NCBI GenBank assembly: GCA_029778665.1
Contig: JAKOPX010000468.1
Span: forward strand, 1-33,284
Length of the DNA: 33,284 bases
Source: Bacillota bacterium
Lineage (GTDB): Bacteria; Bacillota; Clostridia; Acetivibrionales; DTU013
Direction: 5' to 3'
The first letter of the stretch is position 1; each line of letters starts with the position of its first letter. Below are positions 7,813 through 17,020 of this stretch, one piece after another. The notes beneath the pieces are model-generated. The model searched no databases and was not told where the DNA came from. It saw only the letters and a list, made by a program, of their open reading frames with translations. The position numbers and the translations under genes are program-made.

Positions 7813-9837
7813 TTGAGAGCCAGGGACGTTTCTTTACCTGTTGTAATAGTCGCAATAGTTCTTGCATTCATCATACCGCTGCCGAGTGCCGTCATTGATG
7901 TGTTGCTTGCGATCAACATCATGATCTCGGTAATAATACTGCTGAACACCATCTACATGAAGGAAGCCCTGCAGATGTCGATCTTTCCGTCTCTGCTGGT
8001 AATTACCACACTGTTCAGGCTTGCTCTCAATGTCAGCACGACGAGGCTGATAATAGGAAAAGGGGAAGCCGGCGGCGTCATTGCAGGGTTTGGAAGGTTT
8101 GTCGGCGGAAACGATCTGGTCGTAGGCTTCATCATATTCATCGTCATCACTCTCGTTAATTTCATTGTCATCACCCGAGGCGCGGAGAGAGTCGCAGAAG
8201 TCGCTGCAAGATTCACTCTGGACGCGATGCCCGGCAAGCAAATGGCCATCGACGCCGACCTGAATGCCGGACTGATAAATGAAGCCGAAGCCAAGGAGAG
8301 GCGAAAAAAGATCCAGAAGGAAGCCGATTTCTACGGCGCAATGGACGGTGCCAGCAAATTCGTCAAAAATGATGCCATAATGGGCATCGTCATAACAATT
8401 CTGAATATTGTCGGGGGCATCATAATGGGGATGGTGTCCAGGGGCGAATCCCTGCAGGAGGCGCTTCAGACCTATGCCATACTTACCATCGGCGACGGCC
8501 TCGTCAGCCAGATCCCTGCCCTGATGATTTCCACGTCGACCAGCTTCATAGTCACAAGGGCAGCTTCGGAATCAGATATGAGCGCTGACTTCCTGAAGCA
8601 GGTGTTCAGTAACCCGAAAGTACTTTATATAGCGGCGGTACTGAGCTTCATCCTTGCTTTCTTCCTGCCGACGGTACCATTCCTGTTGCTGGCTGCAGTG
8701 CTTGGTTTCCTCGGATACACATTGTCCAGGCAGCGGATCGCCGAGCAGAAGCAGCAGGAAGTGCAGATAGAGGAAACGGAAGTCGAAGAGATACGAAAAC
8801 CGGAGAATGTAGTTTCGCTGCTGCAGGTGGACCCCATCGAGGTGGAATTCGGATACGGCATCATCCCGCTGGCTGATGTGAACCAGGGCGGAGACCTCCT
8901 GGACAGGGTGGTCATGATAAGAAGGCAGCTTGCCCTTGAACTTGGCATGATCGTCCCGATAATCAGGCTTCGTGACAATATCCAGCTTGCGCCCAATGAA
9001 TACCTGATCAAGATAAAGGGAGTCGAAGCTGCGAGAGGAGATCTGATGCTGGACCATTATCTTGCCATGGATCCTGGGATCGCCGAGGAGGAAATAGAGG
9101 GCATTAAGACGAAAGAGCCTGCATTTGGCCTGCCCGCGATATGGATAGCTGAAGAGCAGAGAGACAGGGCCGAAATGCTCGGCTATACCGTTGTGGATCC
9201 GCCATCGGTGATAGCGACCCATCTGACAGAAATCATTAAGAGGTATGCCCATGAACTGACGGGACGCCAGGAAGTACAGACTTTGCTGGACAATGTTAAG
9301 CAGAATTACCCGGTGATAGTGGAAGAACTCGTTCCAAAACTGATGACAGTGGGCGATATACAGAAGGTGCTTGCCAACCTTCTGAAAGAGGGAGTTTCCA
9401 TAAGGGATATGGTTACGATACTGGAAGCGTTGGCCGACTATGCGCCAGTCACCAGCGATACCGACATGCTGACCGAATATGTGCGACAAAGGCTTGGAAG
9501 GGCTATTTCGAAAAAATATTTCTCGGATCAGAATACCAGTGTCATAACATTGGACCCGAAGCTGGAGCAACTGCTGATGGATTCACTGCAGAAAACGGAG
9601 ACAGGTGCGTACCTTGCCCTGGAACCGGGTGTCACGAATTCGATACTCGGAAGCCTTTCAAGGCAGGTGCAAAAGCTTGTCCAGCTTGGGAAACAACCGA
9701 TAGTACTGGCTTCCCCGATAGTCAGGCTGTATTTCAAGAAACTGGCTGACCAGGCAATTCCGGGCATTGTGGTGCTTTCCTACAATGAACTTGACCCCGA
9801 ACTGGAGATACATTCTGCGGGAGTTGTCAGTATTTAG
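7813..9837 (+). CDS. flhA: Flagellar export gate protein FlhA
   Basis: FlhA is the nonameric export-gate protein that couples proton flow to secretion and binds export chaperones. At 674 residues it is full length. It shows N-terminal membrane helices (first at about 6-45), the FHIPEP-family region (LFRLALNVSTTRLI, then the cytoplasmic loop GGNDLVVGFIIF to DAMPGKQMAIDADLNAG), and a large C-terminal cytoplasmic domain. The start is TTG at 7813 with AAGGAGG 12 bases upstream, a wide spacing. No other in-frame start keeps the conserved N-terminus. Confidence 0.95.
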   Translation: MRARDVSLPVVIVAIVLAFIIPLPSAVIDVLLAINIMISVIILLNTIYMKEALQMSIFPSLLVITTLFRLALNVSTTRLIIGKGEAGGVIAGFGRFVGGNDLVVGFIIFIVITLVNFIVITRGAERVAEVAARFTLDAMPGKQMAIDADLNAGLINEAEAKERRKKIQKEADFYGAMDGASKFVKNDAIMGIVITILNIVGGIIMGMVSRGESLQEALQTYAILTIGDGLVSQIPALMISTSTSFIVTRAASESDMSADFLKQVFSNPKVLYIAAVLSFILAFFLPTVPFLLLAAVLGFLGYTLSRQRIAEQKQQEVQIEETEVEEIRKPENVVSLLQVDPIEVEFGYGIIPLADVNQGGDLLDRVVMIRRQLALELGMIVPIIRLRDNIQLAPNEYLIKIKGVEAARGDLMLDHYLAMDPGIAEEEIEGIKTKEPAFGLPAIWIAEEQRDRAEMLGYTVVDPPSVIATHLTEIIKRYAHELTGRQEVQTLLDNVKQNYPVIVEELVPKLMTVGDIQKVLANLLKEGVSIRDMVTILEALADYAPVTSDTDMLTEYVRQRLGRAISKKYFSDQNTSVITLDPKLEQLLMDSLQKTETGAYLALEPGVTNSILGSLSRQVQKLVQLGKQPIVLASPIVRLYFKKLADQAIPGIVVLSYNELDPELEIHSAGVVSI

Positions 9838-9863
9838 TGTAACGTGTCGGATATGCAGTTAAA

Positions 9864-9892
9864 TGGCAAAATTCGCTGTTTTATGGTACAAT
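9864..9892 (+). promoter_or_regulatory. Possible extended -10 promoter before flhF
   Basis: TACAAT (9887-9892) is preceded by TG at 9884-9885, giving an extended -10 element. The -35 region 17 bases upstream (TGGCAA) is weak. It lies in the 94-base gap between flhA and flhF, one of the few real gaps in the cluster, so a separate internal start for flhF and the chemotaxis genes is plausible. Confidence 0.4.
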
Positions 9893-9931
9893 AAATAAGA
9901 ATAACGGGAATACATACGAGTGAGGAAAACC

Positions 9932-11119
9932 ATGAAGATACGCCGTTATGTGGCAAAAAACACTCAGGAAGCCATCCTGAAGGTAAAGATGGATCTGGGC
10001 AGCGAGGCCCTGATCCTGAATACGAGGAAAATCAGGAAAAAAGGCCTGCTGGGTCTTTTCTCCAAACCATTGACAGAAGTCCTTGCAGCAGTTGACGAAT
10101 ACGGTCAGAAACTTGCTTCGGCAGATAAGACGGGATCGAGCCAGTCCTCCATGTCGAATTTTGTAGATGATTCAGATAAAAAGGAGGAAAAAATAGCTAT
10201 TCTGGAGAATAGAATATCAGGTATTGAAGAGACCCTGCGCGAACTCTGCGAGAAGGTGCTGAATGGAAGCAGACCCACAGTAGGTACTGAAGCAGTGGAG
10301 GACTCAAAAAAACTGAAGGCCGGTTTTGCAGAGGTTTTTTACAATAACCTCGTCAGTAATGAAGTGGACCCGGAGATAGCGAGAAAGGTCGTAAACGCGG
10401 CAGCATCAAGGCTGCCTGCATCAGCTGGAGTCAGTGAAATGGCTGCCCAGTTGTCCGGCATCATAGCGGGCCTGCTTGGGAAACCTGAAACGATAAAGGA
10501 AAACAGCGAGGGCAAGCCGGTTACAGTCATATTCGTAGGGCCGACCGGTGTCGGCAAGACTACCACGCTGGCAAAGATAGCAGCAAATTACCTGCTGAAC
10601 AGGAAGAAGTCCGTAGGCCTGATAACTGCCGACACTTACAGGATCGCAGCCGTGGAACAGCTGAAGACATACGCGGAGATACTTGGGATACCTGTATCGG
10701 TCGTCTATACGCCGGCTGAGATGCAGGAGGCTATAAGCCAGTACTCGGATAAGGATCTGATACTAATCGATACGGCAGGAAGGAGCCACAAAAACAAAGC
10801 GCAGTTCGAAGAACTCAAGGCACTGGTGGCAGCTTCCGGAGCCGACGAAATATACCTGGTCCTGAGTACCACGACGAGTTGGAAGAACTGCAGGGAGATA
10901 TTGAAAAGTTACAGCTTTTTGCGAGACTACAAGCTGTTGTTTACAAAGACCGACGAGACCCCAGTGCTGGGCATCGTCCTGAATGTCAGGTATATGACGG
11001 GGAAAAGCCTTTCATATATCACGACCGGGCAGAGTGTGCCGGACGACATTGAAACGGTGAATGTAGACAAGATAACGAAGAATCTTATAGGGAGTTATCT
11101 GAAAGATGGACCAAGCTGA
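9932..11119 (+). CDS. flhF: Flagellar placement GTPase FlhF
   Basis: FlhF is an SRP-type GTPase that sets flagellar position and number, working with FlhG. The 395-residue protein has the basic N-terminal B domain (MKIRRYVAKNTQEAI), a variable linker, and an NG domain. In the NG domain G1 is GPTGVGKTTTLAKIA, followed by the DTYRIAAVEQL segment, G3 DTAGR and G4 TKTD. A GTG at 9920 is in frame, but the family begins at MKIRRY and the GTGAGGA sequence at 9920-9926 then serves as the Shine-Dalgarno. The 3' end overlaps flhG by 14 bases. Confidence 0.95.
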   Translation: MKIRRYVAKNTQEAILKVKMDLGSEALILNTRKIRKKGLLGLFSKPLTEVLAAVDEYGQKLASADKTGSSQSSMSNFVDDSDKKEEKIAILENRISGIEETLRELCEKVLNGSRPTVGTEAVEDSKKLKAGFAEVFYNNLVSNEVDPEIARKVVNAAASRLPASAGVSEMAAQLSGIIAGLLGKPETIKENSEGKPVTVIFVGPTGVGKTTTLAKIAANYLLNRKKSVGLITADTYRIAAVEQLKTYAEILGIPVSVVYTPAEMQEAISQYSDKDLILIDTAGRSHKNKAQFEELKALVAASGADEIYLVLSTTTSWKNCREILKSYSFLRDYKLLFTKTDETPVLGIVLNVRYMTGKSLSYITTGQSVPDDIETVNVDKITKNLIGSYLKDGPS

Positions 11120-12014
11120 AAAACTCAGGCAAGTAATTGAGGACCTGAAAGCGAAACAGCTGCGCAACAGGAGGGCTTTGCCGGCGATACCGGCAAAAAG
11201 GACGGCCAGGGTCATCGCTGTTACCAGCGGCAAGGGGGGAGTAGGCAAAACAAATATTTCTGTCAACCTTGCCATAGCCCTGAGCGAGCAGGGCAGAAGG
11301 GTCGTGATACTGGACGCTGATTTCGGCCTGGCAAATATCGACGTACTGTTGGGGATAGTACCGAGGCATACGTTGCTGGATGTCATAAAGGGAAGGAAAA
11401 ATATAACTGAGATACTGACCGTTGGGCCGCAAAATGTCAGGTTCATCTCCGGCGGTTCAGGAGTGGAGGAACTGTTAAGGCTTGACAGCAAACAGATAGT
11501 AAGGTTCATTGAAAACATTTCGATGCTGGACAGGCTGGCAGACATCATAATCATCGATACGGGTGCCGGCATTTCAGATAGTGTGATGAGCTGCATCATG
11601 GCCGCGGACGAGATACTGCTGGTGACTACGCCTGAGCCTACTTCGATAACTGATGCATATGCACTGATAAAGATGGTGTCAGGCAGAGACAGGTCGAAGA
11701 AGATCAATCTCGTGGTCAACAGGGCGGATAGCAGTTCTGAGGCTATCGACGTACAGAACAAGCTCGTGTTGGTGGCTGACAGGTTTCTTGGGCTGAGATT
11801 GGATCCTACAGGCTATATAATGAATGATGATGCCGTGCAAAAAGCAGTTAGACAGCAGCAGCCGTTTGTACTGGCTTACCCCAGGAGCCCGGCTGCCAGG
11901 AATATCAGGGAAATCTCGACAAAGCTTACCGGCAATGAGAATACGGGCAATCAACAGCAGGATCCTGGCGTCAGAGGCTTTTTCAGCAGGCTTGTCGGCC
12001 TTGTGAGAACTTAG
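11106..12014 (+). CDS. flhG: Flagellar number regulator FlhG (MinD-like ATPase)
   Basis: FlhG is a MinD/ParA-family ATPase that stimulates FlhF GTP hydrolysis and limits flagellar number. The 302-residue product carries the N-terminal activator peptide with the DQAEKLR motif (residues 2-8), a deviant Walker A (SGKGGVGKTN), Walker B-type segments (VVILDADFGLANIDVLLG and IIIDTGAG) and the family's C-terminal part. The membrane-targeting helix expected at the C-terminus is only weakly evident (FFSRLVGLVRT). Confidence 0.93.
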   Translation: MDQAEKLRQVIEDLKAKQLRNRRALPAIPAKRTARVIAVTSGKGGVGKTNISVNLAIALSEQGRRVVILDADFGLANIDVLLGIVPRHTLLDVIKGRKNITEILTVGPQNVRFISGGSGVEELLRLDSKQIVRFIENISMLDRLADIIIIDTGAGISDSVMSCIMAADEILLVTTPEPTSITDAYALIKMVSGRDRSKKINLVVNRADSSSEAIDVQNKLVLVADRFLGLRLDPTGYIMNDDAVQKAVRQQQPFVLAYPRSPAARNIREISTKLTGNENTGNQQQDPGVRGFFSRLVGLVRT

Positions 12015-12033
12015 AAGGCTGCGGGAGATGTGC

Positions 12034-12729
12034 ATGGAACTGACGGATATCGAAACAGGTACAAGACTGGAACTTGAGCCGGAATACGGCACGGACAGCG
12101 AAAGGAAGCCGGTATATGTGAGCAGTTTCGAATGGGCAGAAGGAAGAGACTCCGCCCTGATAACCGCTCCCATTTCCGCAGGCAGGCTGGTTCCCCTGGA
12201 AAAGGGAGCTGTATACAATATCTGTTTTTTGAATAAAGAAGGCAAGTTGCTCAACCTGTACAAGTTCAGGGCAGTCGTCAGGGAGAGGCTGGTGATCGAC
12301 AATATGCACCTGCTTCTTATAGAGAAGCTTGGCGAGATAGCTAGGATACAGAGGAGAAACTTTTTCAGGCTTGACTGTTATGTGGATGTACGGTACAGGG
12401 TTATAAAGTCTATCAGCGATGATGACAACTGTGACATCCCGTTCAGGAAAACGATCACCAGCGATCTGAGCGGAGGAGGGATACGACTTCTGCTCGACGA
12501 AAAAATTGACCCCGGTACATACCTTGAATGTGAACTTTTCACCGAAACAGACAGGAAGATCCGTTTTTTCGGGAAAGTCGTCAGGTTCGAACATATCGGG
12601 TCAGGCGGGAAGTACAGGTATGCAGCCGGCGTTGCGTATGTAGATATCGATGAAAAAGAGAGGGAAGATGTAATAAAGTATATTTTCGAAGAACAGCGCA
12701 AACTTCTCAAAAAGGGCTGGAACAGGTGA
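12034..12729 (+). CDS. YcgR-like PilZ domain protein (c-di-GMP sensor)
   Basis: The protein is predicted to bind cyclic di-GMP and adjust motor function. It has an N-terminal YcgR-type beta domain (about residues 1-100, with the VPLEKGAVYN segment) and a C-terminal PilZ domain. Both c-di-GMP contacts are visible: the arginine motif in RIQRRNFFRL and the D.S..G motif in SDLSGGGIRL. B. subtilis YpfA/DgrV (also called MotI) is the functional parallel. The start could be ATG 12028 or ATG 12034. I prefer 12034 because GGGAG (12023-12027) is 6 bases upstream of it and touches the first ATG. The position between flhG and cheB ties it to motility, and the stop shares a base with cheB (TGATG). Confidence 0.85.
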   Translation: MELTDIETGTRLELEPEYGTDSERKPVYVSSFEWAEGRDSALITAPISAGRLVPLEKGAVYNICFLNKEGKLLNLYKFRAVVRERLVIDNMHLLLIEKLGEIARIQRRNFFRLDCYVDVRYRVIKSISDDDNCDIPFRKTITSDLSGGGIRLLLDEKIDPGTYLECELFTETDRKIRFFGKVVRFEHIGSGGKYRYAAGVAYVDIDEKEREDVIKYIFEEQRKLLKKGWNR

Positions 12730-13790
12730 TGTCGAAAATGATAGGCGTGCTCGTTATAGATGATTCGGCTTTTATGCGCAAAGTACTGAGAGACATAATG
12801 GAAAGCGCGCATGACATAAAAGTCGTCGGGACAGCTAAAAACGGGCTGGAGGCATTGGAAATGGTACGTGAACTCCATCCCGATGTCATAACGCTCGACC
12901 TGAATATGCCGTCGATGGATGGGCTGACCTGCCTCAGGGAGTTGCAGAAAATCACGGATGCTCCTGTCATCATGCTCAGCAGCCTGACTGTTGAAGGGGG
13001 AAAAGCCACGATAGAAGCCCTGGAAGCAGGAGCTATAGATTTTGTGACAAAGCCGTCAAATATGTTTGAGATATCGGGAGAGCAGAAAAAGGTAGAAATA
13101 ATCAAGAAAATAAGGATGGCTTACAGGTTCAGCAAAAAGAAACGGACTTTCGTGGAGAATTGCCCGAAGGCGGCTGTAACTGAGCAAAGACAGAGGAGCA
13201 GCGAACTTAAAGCTTTGATCGCTATCGGTTCTTCGACCGGAGGTCCGAGGGCCCTGCAGGAAGTCATACCCTATATACCTGAGGATATCCCGGCTGCTGT
13301 ACTTGTGGTGCAGCACATGCCGCCCGGTTTCACGAGATCCCTGGCCGAAAGGCTTGATTCGCTGAGCGGGATGACGGTCAAGGAAGGAGACGACAACGAA
13401 ATAATATGCCCGGGATATGTATACCTGGCACCCGGCGATTTCCACATGGAAGTGGTGAAAGACCAGGACGGCAGGCTGAGGATACGGCTTACAAAGAACG
13501 AGCCGGAAAAAGGACACCGGCCTTCCGTGAATGTACTGATGAAATCCATAGCCAAGACCGGGTTCCCGAATGTGATAGGAGTCATCATGACAGGCATGGG
13601 TAACGACGGGAAAGAAGGAGTTATAAGTATCAAGGAAAAAAACAAGGGAGTCATCATATGTCAGGATGAGATGTCCTGCGTCGTATACGGGATGCCGAAG
13701 GCCGTAGTGAACACCGGCCTTGCGGATGCGATAGTACCGTTGAAGGAAATAGCAGGTATGATAGTCAAATATTTGGGGGTGGAGCAATAA
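12729..13790 (+). CDS. cheB: Chemotaxis methylesterase/deamidase CheB
   Basis: CheB removes methyl groups from receptor glutamates, and its activity is controlled by phosphorylation. The 353-residue product has an N-terminal receiver domain (acidic pair in VIDDSAFMRK, phosphoacceptor in ITLDLNMPSMDG, lysine in FVTKPS), a linker, and the C-terminal esterase domain. The catalytic triad is in view: serine in AIGSSTGGP, histidine in VVQHMPPGFT and aspartate in MTGMGNDG. An in-frame GTG precedes the chosen ATG; the ATG makes a one-base overlap with the upstream stop. The partner methyltransferase CheR is not in the window. Confidence 0.95.
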   Translation: MSKMIGVLVIDDSAFMRKVLRDIMESAHDIKVVGTAKNGLEALEMVRELHPDVITLDLNMPSMDGLTCLRELQKITDAPVIMLSSLTVEGGKATIEALEAGAIDFVTKPSNMFEISGEQKKVEIIKKIRMAYRFSKKKRTFVENCPKAAVTEQRQRSSELKALIAIGSSTGGPRALQEVIPYIPEDIPAAVLVVQHMPPGFTRSLAERLDSLSGMTVKEGDDNEIICPGYVYLAPGDFHMEVVKDQDGRLRIRLTKNEPEKGHRPSVNVLMKSIAKTGFPNVIGVIMTGMGNDGKEGVISIKEKNKGVIICQDEMSCVVYGMPKAVVNTGLADAIVPLKEIAGMIVKYLGVEQ

Positions 13791-15847
13791 TGGACATGAG
13801 TCAATATCTGGAGATTTTCATCGAGGAAAGCAAGGAGCATCTGCAGAGTTTGAATCAGAGCCTGCTACAACTTGAAAAGAACCCGGGCGACCGGTCTATG
13901 ATCAATGAGATTTTCAGGGTGGCACACACGATAAAGGGAATGGCCGGGACAATGGGTTTCAACAAGATGGCGAAACTGACCCATGATATGGAGAATGTTC
14001 TGCACGCCCTGAGGAACGATGAACTGGAAGTAAGCCCTGAACTTGTCGATATCCTGTTCAAGTGCTTAGATGCGCTTGAAAGCTATACGGCAAATATAGT
14101 AGAAACCGGTTCCGAAGGGGACAGGGACAGCGAGGAGCTGTCAGGGATACTTTCCGGACTGCTCAGCAGCAAAAGTACTCCGAAGGATCAGGAACAGCCC
14201 GGAACCGTTGCTCCACCCGCAGCTGAAACAGGTCATGGGATCGTTTCAGATATTGAACTTGATCAATATGAGACAAATATCATCGACAAGGCGACCGAAT
14301 TGGGGAACGATGTCTGGCAGATAACCGTCAGGCTGAATAAAGGCTGCCTGCTTAAGTCTGCCAGAGCATTCATAATATTCAAGACCCTTGAAAGGCATTC
14401 AGAGATCATAAAATCCGTACCGCCTGTCCAGGACATCGAGGACGAAAAATTCGACTTCGAATTTACTGTGATCGTCCTTACAAAAGAGGACGCGGAAACG
14501 ATCAAAAAGGACCTCAATTCCATCGCGGAAGTTGACGAGGTCATCATGAAACTGGTCAGGGAGAGGAACAAAGCGGCTGCCAGTGTGCAGGCCGAAGAAA
14601 TACCGGTTTCCGAGCAACTGCAGGTTACCGGTGATCACAAACAGGCAGCGGCAGCCGGACAGGACAGTAACGATTCCACCGCGAAGAAGACCAAGACCGG
14701 CAAGACTGTCAGGGTCGACATAGACAGGCTGGATGTCCTGCTCAACCTGGTAAGCGAGCTCATAATCCAGAAAACCCGTCTCGAAGGGCTTGAGGGAATC
14801 GAAAGGACACAGCAGTATACAGAGGCGATAGAGTACCTGGAACGGATAACTACAAGCCTGCATGATGCAGTGATGAAGGTAAGGATGGTGCCTGTCGAAA
14901 CTGTATTCAACCGTTTCCCGAGAATGATAAGGGACGTCTCCAGGGAACTGGGCAAGGAAGTGGAGCTTGAAATGTCAGGCGTTGACACGGAGCTTGACCG
15001 GACTGTGATAGACGAGATCGGCGATCCACTGATCCATCTTCTGAGGAACGCCTGCGACCATGGGATCGAGTCAAGGGAAGAGAGAAGGAAGCTGGGAAAG
15101 CCGGAATGCGGAAAGATAGAACTGAAGGCTTACCAGGATGGAAATAACGTGGTCATTGAGATCGGAGACGACGGACAGGGTATCAATGTTGAGAAGGTGA
15201 GGCAGAAGATAGTCGAACGAGGTCTCGTGTCGAAAGACATTGCTGCAAACCTGTCGAAGAAGGATCTCATAGAATACCTCTTCAAGCCGAGCTTCAGCAC
15301 CGCGGATAAAGTGACCGACATTTCAGGAAGAGGAGTAGGCCTTGACGTGGTAAAAACCAAGATAGAGGCTCTTGGCGGAACTGTCGAAGTTGAAACAGAG
15401 CCAGGGAAAGGCAGCAGGTTCTATATCAGGCTGCCGCTTACGCTCGCGATAATCCAGGCGTTGCTCGTCATGATCGGCGATGAGAAGTATGCCATCCAGC
15501 TGGGTTCCGTGCACAAGATAATAAATATCACACCGGGCGATATAAAAACAGTTCAGAAACAGGAAGTAGTCATGTACAGGAACTCCGTGATCCCGATAGT
15601 CAGGTTGCGGGAAGCTCTTGAAGTGCCCGGAGAAAGCAGTGCAGACCAGAAGGTCATGACCCTCGTCATCGTCAAGAAAGGAGAAAGGCTTACAGGATTT
15701 ATTGTCGACAGGATCATAGGGCAGCAGGAAATAGTTCAGAAATCCCTTGGGAAATATCTGGCGGGTACAAAAGTGATCACGAGCGCTACCATACTTGGTG
15801 ACGGCAACGTAGCACTGATACTGGATGTCAATGCTCTTGCCAACTGA
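13790..15847 (+). CDS. cheA: Chemotaxis histidine kinase CheA
   Basis: CheA autophosphorylates in response to receptor arrays and passes phosphate to CheY and CheB. The 685-residue protein has all five domains in order. These are P1 with phosphohistidine H46 in AHTIKG; a P2-like CheY-docking region (about 160-265); the P3 dimerisation helices (VDIDRLDVLLNLVSELIIQK); the P4 ATPase with N box HLLRNACDHGIE, G1 EIGDDGQGI and G2 GRGVGLDVV; and the P5 CheW-like domain (about 550-685). Flexible Pro/Gln/Ala-rich linkers flank P2. The ATG overlaps the cheB stop by one base (TAATG). Confidence 0.97.
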   Translation: MDMSQYLEIFIEESKEHLQSLNQSLLQLEKNPGDRSMINEIFRVAHTIKGMAGTMGFNKMAKLTHDMENVLHALRNDELEVSPELVDILFKCLDALESYTANIVETGSEGDRDSEELSGILSGLLSSKSTPKDQEQPGTVAPPAAETGHGIVSDIELDQYETNIIDKATELGNDVWQITVRLNKGCLLKSARAFIIFKTLERHSEIIKSVPPVQDIEDEKFDFEFTVIVLTKEDAETIKKDLNSIAEVDEVIMKLVRERNKAAASVQAEEIPVSEQLQVTGDHKQAAAAGQDSNDSTAKKTKTGKTVRVDIDRLDVLLNLVSELIIQKTRLEGLEGIERTQQYTEAIEYLERITTSLHDAVMKVRMVPVETVFNRFPRMIRDVSRELGKEVELEMSGVDTELDRTVIDEIGDPLIHLLRNACDHGIESREERRKLGKPECGKIELKAYQDGNNVVIEIGDDGQGINVEKVRQKIVERGLVSKDIAANLSKKDLIEYLFKPSFSTADKVTDISGRGVGLDVVKTKIEALGGTVEVETEPGKGSRFYIRLPLTLAIIQALLVMIGDEKYAIQLGSVHKIINITPGDIKTVQKQEVVMYRNSVIPIVRLREALEVPGESSADQKVMTLVIVKKGERLTGFIVDRIIGQQEIVQKSLGKYLAGTKVITSATILGDGNVALILDVNALAN

Positions 15848-15889
15848 GTATGCAGCCGAAGCGGAAGATCAGTTTAGGGGGGTTCGGAT

Positions 15890-16348
15890 ATGGAGGTCCA
15901 GAATACGACTGAAACAAGGAAATACCTGGTTTTCAGGCTTGAAAACGATGAATTCGGTATAGAAATAGACAAGATCTCAACTATTATCGAAAAGGACATG
16001 AATATCACCAGGGTTCCGAAACAACCGGCATTTGTCAAAGGAGTGATCAACCTCAGGGGCGAGATAATACCCGTGTTGAGTCTTCGCCTGAAGTTCGGAC
16101 TTTCTGATGATGTATGTGATGAAAATACCAGGATAATCATCATCAAACTGGAAGACCTGACTGTCGGGCTGATCGTGGATTCTGTCGCCGAGGTCGTGGA
16201 ACTTGACGACGAGACCACGGAGAGCATATCCAATATAGCCGGCGAGAAATCGTTAGAGTACCTGAAAGGTGTGGGTAAATTAAACGGCAGGATAATAACG
16301 CTTCTTGATCTGGAAAAGGTCGTCATACCTGAGGAAGCTGCCACGTAA
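15890..16348 (+). CDS. cheW: Chemotaxis coupling protein CheW
   Basis: CheW joins CheA to the chemoreceptors in the signalling array. The 152-residue product is one SH3-like CheW domain: it starts with TRKYLVFRLENDEFGIEIDKI, followed by I.RVP..P.FVKGVINLRGEIIPV and the later GLIVDSV segment, all typical. TAGGGGGG lies about 7 bases before the ATG. It follows cheA after 42 bases and precedes cheC by 36. Confidence 0.95.
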   Translation: MEVQNTTETRKYLVFRLENDEFGIEIDKISTIIEKDMNITRVPKQPAFVKGVINLRGEIIPVLSLRLKFGLSDDVCDENTRIIIIKLEDLTVGLIVDSVAEVVELDDETTESISNIAGEKSLEYLKGVGKLNGRIITLLDLEKVVIPEEAAT

Positions 16349-16384
16349 GTGCAGCGTTTATGAGTTTGAACGGGAGAATGTGCC

Positions 16385-17020
16385 ATGGTTAAAAATATCA
16401 ATGATCTTAACAGCATCCATATCGATGTGTTGAAGGAGATAGGAAACATCGGAGCAGGTAATGCCGCAACAGCGCTGGCAAAGCTGCTGAACAGGAGAAT
16501 AGACATGGATGTTCCAAGGGTCAAGATAATGGAATTCAGGGATGTCAGCGAGACACTCGGAGGGGCGGAACTGCCGGTGGTCGGCATAATGCTCAAGGTG
16601 ACCGGCGACTTTACCGGCAACATACTGTTCATATTAAAGCAGCAGGCCGCGGAGATACTCGTCAATATGCTCATGGGAAGACCTGCTGGTGACAGCGGCG
16701 CTGCAGAAGGCCATGTATTTGACGAAATAGAAATTTCAGCGCTGAAGGAGATCGGAAATATCCTGGCAGGATCATACCTGTCATCGCTGTCTGCACTGAC
16801 AAACCTCAACATTGCCCCGTCCGTGCCTGATCTGGCAATTGACATGGCCGGGGCCATACTGAGCGTACCAGCTATAGAGTTCGGCAAAGTGGGAGACAGC
16901 GTTCTCTATATAGAAACGGAATTTACTGAAGGAGACAAAAGGGTTGTCGGGGATTTCTTCCTGGTACCTGATGTAGATACTTACAGCGTGTTAATGAATG
17001 CATTGGGAGTTAGTTTCTGA
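16385..17020 (+). CDS. cheC: CheY-P phosphatase CheC
   Basis: CheC dephosphorylates CheY-P and is stimulated by CheD. The 211-residue protein has the two symmetric active-site helices, each with the E..N pair: LKEIGNIGAGNAATALAKLL and LKEIGNILAGSYLSSLSAL. The intact pair suggests active phosphatase. CheD follows directly after the stop, consistent with the known CheC-CheD complex. FliY upstream provides a second, motor-bound phosphatase. Confidence 0.95.
   Translation: MVKNINDLNSIHIDVLKEIGNIGAGNAATALAKLLNRRIDMDVPRVKIMEFRDVSETLGGAELPVVGIMLKVTGDFTGNILFILKQQAAEILVNMLMGRPAGDSGAAEGHVFDEIEISALKEIGNILAGSYLSSLSALTNLNIAPSVPDLAIDMAGAILSVPAIEFGKVGDSVLYIETEFTEGDKRVVGDFFLVPDVDTYSVLMNALGVSF

Noticed and set aside
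15874-16887. Long open frame on the minus strand opposite cheW and cheC
   Set aside because: It mirrors two well-supported genes, has no family resemblance and comes from codon bias. Similar antisense frames opposite flhA (8572-9570) and DUF881 (29857-30804) were rejected for the same reason.
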